This document shows positions 59,101 to 64,000 of a stretch of DNA of 64,000 bases, piece after piece. The stretch's first letter is position 1, and the number at the start of each line of letters is the position of its first letter. Source of the stretch: Asterias rubens (taxonomy: Eukaryota > Echinodermata > Asteroidea > Forcipulatida > Asteriidae); the NCBI RefSeq assembly GCF_902459465.1, contig NC_047068.1, positions 17,569,195 through 17,633,194 on the forward strand, read 5' to 3'. Below the pieces are notes generated by a model, which saw nothing but the letters and a program-made list of their open reading frames with translations, did no database searches and had not been told where the DNA came from. Position numbers and translations under genes: made by a program.

Positions 59101-62100
59101 TTGGGCAAATTTGAGATTTAGTCTTAATACTCACCGTAGCTCTCAGCTGTTCTTGCTGCTGGTAAATATGCAATTGTAACTCGTTCTACCGTAGTATCGA
59201 CAAATGGGATGGTTGTATGATCGACGACTGGAGTGGAGACTAGTCCAGCACTACTACTGGCATGCAATGAGGTGGTGGTGACTGTAGGTGGCGCCCTTGT
59301 GGTTTGAAGATGCGTTGTTGTCATGGTTTGGGTTGTGGATGGGGTTGTGGGTCGGATTGTTGTGGTTGGTATTTGTGTTGTGGTAAATTGTGGTGCGGTA
59401 ATTTGTTGTGTTGTGGTAATTGGTTGTGTTGTGGTAACAGGTAGTGTTGTTTTTGGCATTTGGGTAGTTGTGGTCGGGGCTGGAAGTTAACATGGGAAAA
59501 ATATAAATGAAATGAAACAGCTACTTAGCTATCTAAATCTATGATTGACGAATTTGATGAAGATGAAAGGCAATATGTCATGAACGATGACAATGGATTG
59601 AGCATTTATAAATCTACTCAGTGGTTCATGCATAATGATAGAATGATTGGTTCCAGAGTAACAGTTTTCTTTCAAAACAGTCTAAGAACAAAAAAGTTCA
59701 ATCTGGGTTGACTACTCAATCTGGTGATGAGTTTAGTGGGTCCTTGTGCGACCTCAGTCAAAATTACATGTGGACCATGGGTATGTTGCCATAAAGGCTC
59801 ACATTACAACAATCTAGAATAAAACATCTTTTCCATCTGACAACTAACACCTGTTATCTCCATGTAATTCCTTTGGACTTAATTGGATCATGCACAAATA
59901 AGTAAAGCCGACTGCCCCAGGCAGATTAACTGATCATCATTAAAGAGTTTAACAACCCCCCCAAAAAAGAAATCAATTCAAACATCCAATAAAACATTTT
60001 CTATCTCAGGAGTCGTGACTTCAAAGTGTTGTGTTGGCAGGGTGGTAGCAGGTTCAAATATGACAAGGAATTCAATAATGTGGAAAGAGAATGTGGAAGT
60101 AAAATAAAATGATAGACATACCCTCTTGAATAGTGACATCAAATTGACATATAACGGAGTTGTTTGATGAGTCGGTAAATGTGTACACCACAGTCGTCCT
60201 TCCCGCAGGGAAAGTTGTTTTCGGCTTGTGGCTCCTCGTCACGGTAATATACAAGTTAGAGTTGTCTGTTGCGTAGGGCTCCGCCCACTTCACGGTGACC
60301 CCTGAAGTCATGTGCACTGGGGTTGTCTTATTAATGTTTGACGGGCAGTGATGAATAACTGGCGCTTCATTGTCTGAATATCAATGCAGTTTTGGATAGA
60401 ATTAAAAACCATCAAGAGAGAATCAAATAACTTGATTTGGACTGTTTCTCCTGAAACCTTTTCTTTGTTTCAAGTTTGTAGGATCAAGTTTGGGGTGGGT
60501 AAAGGACAATGGAGCGTGATTTAAACGTGTCGGTCTCTAATGAGTTAAACTAGCTCTACGTACGTGGTTTATTACATTGTAAATTCACAAATGTATGACT
60601 TTGTGTGCTTTGTTGACAGTTTCAAAACAATTTGATGGTTAATACATGTATTATGATCACTATAGTACAAACTATTAATTGGATTTAAAGATTATCTTAA
60701 GATTATCAATAAATGGAGAGCATAAACAAATCACACAAAAAACTTTGAAATGCCACAGTAGTATAGAATGATAACAAAAGATATCATGATGCAGAGCTGT
60801 CAACATTTGCATCTTGGATTCAGAAATATTTTGTGTAAAAAAAACAGGGAGATATCTAGAATTACATTCAACCAAACGGTTTCCTTAACTAGGAAGATTT
60901 TTTCAGTTATTTTTTAAAAACAAGGAAAGTTCTGCAGTGAGGTAGCAGCTCTGCATGAATTTCTTAGAATCGTGCATCATTTTCTTTCCAAATAAGCATC
61001 TAACGGTTAAACGAGACTAGATGAGAACTTACCGATCTCGTATACTGTCACAAAGAATGTACAGACGGCCCTGTTTCCTGCCAAATCTTCAAAGACATAA
61101 GTGACGGGCGTACGACCCCCAGGGAAGACTTCTCCCGGTAGGTGGGAGGCAGTGACCATCTTCACCGTTCCTGACTCGTCGGTGGCTCGGGGTACATCAA
61201 AGTTGAGCTGGACGCCGGGCGTACCGAGCCGAATCGTGTCGTTGACTTTGCTGGGACATCTTGTTATCACTGGAGGCGTCTTGTCATCTTTACATGAAAG
61301 GTGAATAAGAAACTATTAATTGTGGCCAAATGTTCCTATTAAGACTATTTTCCTCTTGTACAGAAGTACCCATTAAAATCCTGAGATTCCCAGCACACTG
61401 AAGATACAACAAAAGAGGAACACTATGCCCCATAACAAGCACCAAATGAGACTCTTGAAAGTTGCGGGTTCTAACAGGTGGAAATCTGTTCTGGGAGGAG
61501 TGTTGGTTTTAAGAAAAATTTCATTTCAGATACATTTCAGATACATCTATTTCATGTCAACATCAATCAATACTTTGCAATAACATTGTTAAGAAAACAT
61601 ATAATAATATAGTACTAAGGAAACATGTGGTCTCGACATTTGAAACATACTCTGATGAAGTCATACAACACGTAATTTTAAAATAGAGACAAGAAGTGGT
61701 CATGATCGCCATAGTTTTAACTAAGGTATTTGAATATACTTATTCAATCATTAATTGAAATATGGACAACCTATAAATTGAATAAAATCAAGATCTATAC
61801 TCACCAATCAGCTCTACTGTAATGGCAAAATGACAAGCGGCTGCATTTCCGGAAGTATCGGTAAACTGATAGGTCACCACTGTTGACCCCAATCTGAACT
61901 TTGACCCTGATCTGTGTGTTTTTCTCATTGTGGTTGGGCTACCCGAATCATCAAGGGCTATGGGTTCTTCCCAGCTGACAGAGAGTTTATTGACTGGGGC
62001 ATAAATGTAGTGGGTGGTGTTTTCAGGACAGTTGCTGATCACTGGTGGCTTGATATCTACAAAAAGGATTTAGACAATATTAACAAAGATATCCATTGCA

Positions 62101-63074
62101 TATGACGCCACACTCTTAAAAAATGAGGCAGATCGTTGGACAATAGCTGTTCTCTGTGCGTATAAATATAAACGTGTGCGTGACCTCAGTGTACCTGTAG
62201 CGTTTCGCGTTATGCAAGGGGAAGCTATTGATTTCTTACAGAATACAGCCTATGCATCTCCGAACAGTGCACGTATCTGTGGGTTTCAATTCTCTTTTGT
62301 GCATGTTTGTATACGATTTTGTCACCCAAAATGACACCCAGGATAGGCACATGCGAGTATGCTGCGCGTATTGCATGGTGGAAGTACTAAGATGGAAGAG
62401 AGGTATGGGTAGCACCAAGTGAAAATCTCTTTTGAGGAGTGTTTGGTTCTGAATTGAACCGGTGGTTGTCAACTCAGTATTTCAATCAGTATGCTTTGAG
62501 AGCTGAAGACGATCTCGGCAAAAGAGATTTTCACATTGTGTTACTTCAAACCTCTCTTGGTAACCTTATCAAAGAATGTGGGTTCTAGTCCTGGTCATTG
62601 CACTGACTTGTGCACTTGAGCAAGATACTTTTAGATTCGTTTAATGCTGGCTCTCATTCTGCAGTCTGGGCTCCATCTTTGGTTAACAATATTAAGCAGG
62701 GGACTGAGGGTGGTTATGTTATTGTCACAAAATCCAAGCATACGGCCGCCCATTGAAATTCTAACTGGTTCCCCCACTTCAAGTACTAACCCACGTCTCT
62801 TTTCACTCACCAATCTCATCCACTGTCACGGTAAAGTTACAGAATCCCTGGTTCCCGGAGGTATCCGTGAAAACATACGACACGCTGGTATCTCCAATGG
62901 GAAACGTCTCCCCTGGACGATGAGTCATCTGGCCTAGAGGTGTAGCACCAGTGTCATCAGTTGCTTCCGGTTCCAGCCAGAGGACTTTGACCCCACCGGA
63001 AGCAGAACCCAGTGGGACTGAGTCGTTGACGTGAGCGGGGCAGTTGGTGATGGTTGGCGGTGTTGTGTCTTTGA
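49616..63074 (-). CDS. Gene C: HYR-mucin adhesion G-protein-coupled receptor (3' part, 14 exons, 5' end outside window)
   Basis: Fourteen exons join in frame to 3281 bases (at least 1092 aa). Visible layout: four HYR domains; a 115-residue Thr/Pro-rich stalk; Cys-rich lead; GAIN A and B; GPS with His-Leu/Thr; seven helices; a basic tail ending Glu-Asp-Ile. The first visible exon starts in phase 1, so at least one more exon lies beyond 64000. GAIN and seven-helix exon order and phases equal those of genes A and B, but the sequence is far more diverged; for example helix 6 lacks their Gly-Gly-Thr-Trp motif. It is expected to self-cleave at the plasma membrane. Ligand and G-protein partner cannot be told. 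Confidence 0.83.
50356..50420 (-). mobile_element. Degenerate tRNA-derived SINE fragment
   Basis: Minus-strand A box TAGCTCAGTTCGTAGAGCGC with the head GGGAGACTGCCAACATTGCG. The B box is not recognisable. Confidence 0.5.
50675..50753 (-). CDS. Gene C transmembrane helix 4 exon
   Basis: 79 bases encoding [16 protein letters not shown] and a loop-2 segment NNWTENNT with two possible N-glycosylation sites; joins to FCFLS in the next exon. Confidence 0.83.
51428..51687 (-). CDS. Gene C transmembrane helices 2 and 3 exon
   Basis: 260 bases encoding [20 protein letters not shown], helix 3 with [19 protein letters not shown] and the start of helix 4 (GCWG). Confidence 0.88.
51931..52133. mobile_element. 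MITE with GGGCTCAATTTCATGGCTC ends
   Basis: Inverted ends GGGCTCAATTTCATGGCTC and GAGCCATGAAATTGGGCCC, related to the element at 45648. In the gene C intron after the first-helix exon. Confidence 0.75.
52278..52375 (-). CDS. Gene C first transmembrane helix exon
   Basis: Encodes [20 protein letters not shown] and the rest of helix 1; 98 bases, 12 shorter than in A and B, with the same phases (0 in, 2 out). Confidence 0.83.
52410..52800. repeat. Degenerate ~48-bp tandem repeat
   Basis: About eight diverged units built on TTGGTTTTATCAAGA followed by GGAAGACAAATTACAAA. The array lies in the gene C intron just upstream of the first-helix exon. Trp-rich open frames here follow from the repeat. 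Confidence 0.75.
52956..53313. mobile_element. TTAA-flanked MITE, subfamily of M1
   Basis: Ends AGCCATTGGACCCTTTCGG and inverted AAAGGGTCCAATGGCT between TTAA sites. It lies 18 bases from the gene C GPS exon. Confidence 0.78.
53332..53490 (-). CDS. Gene C GPS autoproteolysis exon
   Basis: Contains ECVFWNKS, a middle NGC and [13 protein letters not shown]. Cysteines, Trp and His-Leu/Thr are intact, so cleavage is expected although the strand after it differs from A and B. Confidence 0.88.
53893..53960 (+). mobile_element. Degenerate tRNA-derived SINE fragment
   Basis: Shares GACTGCCAACATAGGGCTAG with the inverted head at 50356-50420 and retains a B box GGTTCAAGTC; the A box is damaged. Confidence 0.5.
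54177..54562. mobile_element. TTAA-flanked MITE, family M1
   Basis: Fold-back element with ends reading AGGCAGTGGACACTATTGG and, inverted, ATAGTGTCCAGTG, flanked by TTAA. It ends 30 bases from gene C's GAIN exon at 54593. TTAA targets are typical of piggyBac-type transposases, so mobilisation by such an enzyme is inferred. Confidence 0.82.
54593..54768 (-). CDS. Gene C GAIN subdomain B strands exon
   Basis: Contains [23 protein letters not shown] and ARITLRPWQ. 176 bases, equal to gene A exon 20. A TTAA-flanked MITE ends 30 bases into its downstream intron. Confidence 0.83.
55189..55575. mobile_element. TTAA-flanked MITE, family M1
   Basis: Second copy with both ends (AGACAGTGGACACTATTGG and inverted TAGTGTCCACTGCC) and TTAA on each side. 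The centre holds a palindrome around GATTTCGAGACCTC. Confidence 0.85.
55904..56261 (-). CDS. Gene C GAIN subdomain A/B junction exon
   Basis: Opens [16 protein letters not shown] (helix) and continues to [15 protein letters not shown] strands; phase 0 in, 1 out. 358 bases. Confidence 0.8.
56330..57045 (+). mobile_element. SINE-like dispersed repeat S1 split by a MITE
   Basis: S1 sequence up to AACCCAGTGCACTT at 56447, then the M2 MITE, then S1 continues with AGGGTTTCGCCCTGGTGTTC and ends in (TTA)n just before the exon at 57061. Confidence 0.72.
56448..56829. mobile_element. TTAA-flanked MITE, family M2
   Basis: A different fold-back element, ends AGGAACAAGTTGCCTTGG and inverted CAAAGGCAACGTGTTCCT, TTAA on both sides. 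It has a central palindrome around CGGCCATTTATGGGAGTC. It is inserted into a SINE-like repeat (56330-57045), splitting it. Confidence 0.82.
57061..57207 (-). CDS. Gene C GAIN subdomain A exon
   Basis: Opens [19 protein letters not shown] and is phase 0-0, 49 codons, matching gene A exon 18 in length and layout. Confidence 0.8.
57562..57948. mobile_element. TTAA-flanked MITE, family M1
   Basis: Full-length copy of about 387 bases between TTAA sites, ends AGGCAGTGGACACTATTGG and inverted TAGTGTCCACTGC. In the gene C intron between the 57061 and 58204 exons. Confidence 0.85.
58204..58307 (-). CDS. Gene C Cys-rich lead into GAIN domain
   Basis: 104 bases encoding CDCY..C..C and the helix [10 protein letters not shown]; the same size, phase and cysteine pattern as gene A exon 17. 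Confidence 0.77.
59135..59479 (-). CDS. Gene C Thr/Pro-rich mucin-like stalk exon
   Basis: 115 codons dominated by Thr with Pro and Gln in TTT-Q and TTTI-P runs, then a Ser/Val segment. Such stalks are usually densely O-glycosylated and extended. Phase 1-1. The exon sits between the last HYR and the GAIN lead, where gene A has none. Confidence 0.8.
60122..60373 (-). CDS. Gene C HYR domain 4 exon
   Basis: HYR with [41 protein letters not shown] and CQFDVTI; phase 1-1, donor GTATGT. It is the HYR nearest to the mucin stalk. Confidence 0.86.
61033..61287 (-). CDS. Gene C HYR domain 3 exon
   Basis: HYR with [11 protein letters not shown], a [11 protein letters not shown] strand, [18 protein letters not shown] and CTFFVTV; phase 1-1, GTAAGT donor. 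Confidence 0.86.
61805..62056 (-). CDS. Gene C HYR domain 2 exon
   Basis: HYR with [26 protein letters not shown], a Gly-Ser-Thr-Val-Val-Thr-Tyr strand and CHFAITV; phase 1-1. Confidence 0.86.
62811..63074 (-). CDS. Gene C HYR domain 1 exon
   Basis: HYR with [11 protein letters not shown], a [13 protein letters not shown] strand, [12 protein letters not shown] and [11 protein letters not shown]; phase 1-1. It is the first exon of the gene visible here. Confidence 0.85.
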
Positions 63075-64000
63075 CTGAATGGATAGAAATTTTTAAAACA
63101 AGATTGAATGTAATGCGAAATTTCCATTGAGGTTTGAGTCTGAAGGTATTACATGATTGGTAGAGCTGTTGTTCTAGAATAATTCTGTGACCAAAAGGGC
63201 TGGAAGATCAATGCTAAAACATCAAAAGCAAAACATTTTCATTGTTTTGGAACAAATTCTTATTAAATTTGTCAAATAATTAAGGGAATGTTTGTTTAAA
63301 TGTTATTTATAGATGAAATACTTTCAAAATGCATGGTTATTTATTTGATGCATCATACTCAGTACAAAAATATAGATTTGGTTTGAACATGTTTTGTGTG
63401 TGCAAGAAATTATATCAGGGTATATAACCCCACGGTGCACTACCGACTACTGTTTGGAAACACTGGTGATCCATGTCACAGTCTAATCAGGCATCCCTCG
63501 ATATTCACTTCCACAATCCTCCACAAATTAAAACTCTTAAAAGCCGTTAATGAGTTTGACAGTGAAGTTATTTACGTATGGCATAGTGGAGATACCATAC
63601 ATTGTTTCCCGCATCCATCTGATATGCTGATTAGCAGCGTTGGGACTAGACTCAAAAACAAGTCTGTTATGCATGCATGTTTTAATAATCTTTTGTGTTG
63701 ATGCAGTGGCAAAATAGCGACCTGGAATGCATTCTTGAAAGCAAGTCTATGGCAAGGTCAGTTATTTGAGACACAGGTACGCCATCTAAATGTTATAGCT
63801 CTAGTTATAAGGCAAAGTATACCTTTGGTTTTTGGAACCGTTTGATTGTTTGAATCCTTTAAAATGTTAAGATGTATTCAATAAAACTTAAAAAAATTGT
63901 TTCAATAGGTGGTCACACTTTTGGGCGAATATGTCCACGCAGGAAGAATAACCCCTATTGGAATACACAATCTGCGAAGCGTCAGGCCTACGTACATTGT
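63075..64000. other. Gene C intron, running out of the window
   Basis: No exon with EGF, HYR or other recognisable domain is seen. A short segment near 63930 (GTCCACGCAGGAAGAATAAC) matches a repeat at about 32155-32200. Confidence 0.55.

Overview
This is an intron-rich, AT-rich eukaryotic nuclear window. I read it as a marine invertebrate deuterostome, most likely an echinoderm and possibly a sea star. The basis is its Reeler/EGF/HYR adhesion GPCRs, small phase-1 exons, TTAA-flanked fold-back elements, tRNA-derived SINEs and (TAA)n-tailed elements. The species is an inference. Coordinates given for exons come from reading splice sites and frames by eye.

The window is organised around three paralogous adhesion-type GPCR genes, all on the minus strand and arranged head to tail. 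Gene A (31768 down to 2096, 25 exons) is complete and conceptually encodes 1474 aa: signal peptide, Reeler domain, a half EGF plus seven EGFs, HYR, three EGFs, two HYRs, GAIN domain with GPS, seven-helix domain and a short tail. Gene B (43768 down to 33563, 13 exons, 831 aa) is a compact relative: signal peptide, a diverged Reeler-like region, one EGF, GAIN/GPS and seven helices. Gene C (from beyond 64000 down to 49616, 14 exons visible, at least 1092 aa) has four HYR domains, a Thr/Pro-rich mucin-like stalk, GAIN/GPS and a more diverged seven-helix domain.

The GAIN and seven-helix exons have the same order and intron phases in all three genes. Ectodomain modules are phase 1-1 cassettes. Genes A and B share long, nearly identical stretches in their seven-helix exons, whereas their ectodomains have diverged strongly. 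All three GPS motifs keep the His-Leu/Thr cleavage tripeptide, so each receptor is expected to self-cleave and carry a tethered agonist.

Introns and intergenic DNA are rich in mobile and repetitive DNA. They hold a 5'-truncated RLE-type (R4/Dong-like) non-LTR retrotransposon inserted at (TAA)n with two extra tandem copies of its 3' end (9232-11733). They also hold a 52-copy, nearly perfect 20-bp minisatellite in a gene A intron (16649-17694), a degenerate ~25-bp minisatellite (4255-4680) and a degenerate ~48-bp tandem repeat (52410-52800). Several MITE families are present, two of them flanked by TTAA and some lying within about 20-30 bp of exons. There are fold-back palindromes, tRNA-derived SINEs and LINE 3' fragments (43836-43990, 46250-47040). 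I saw no rRNA gene, no intact tRNA gene and no CRISPR array.
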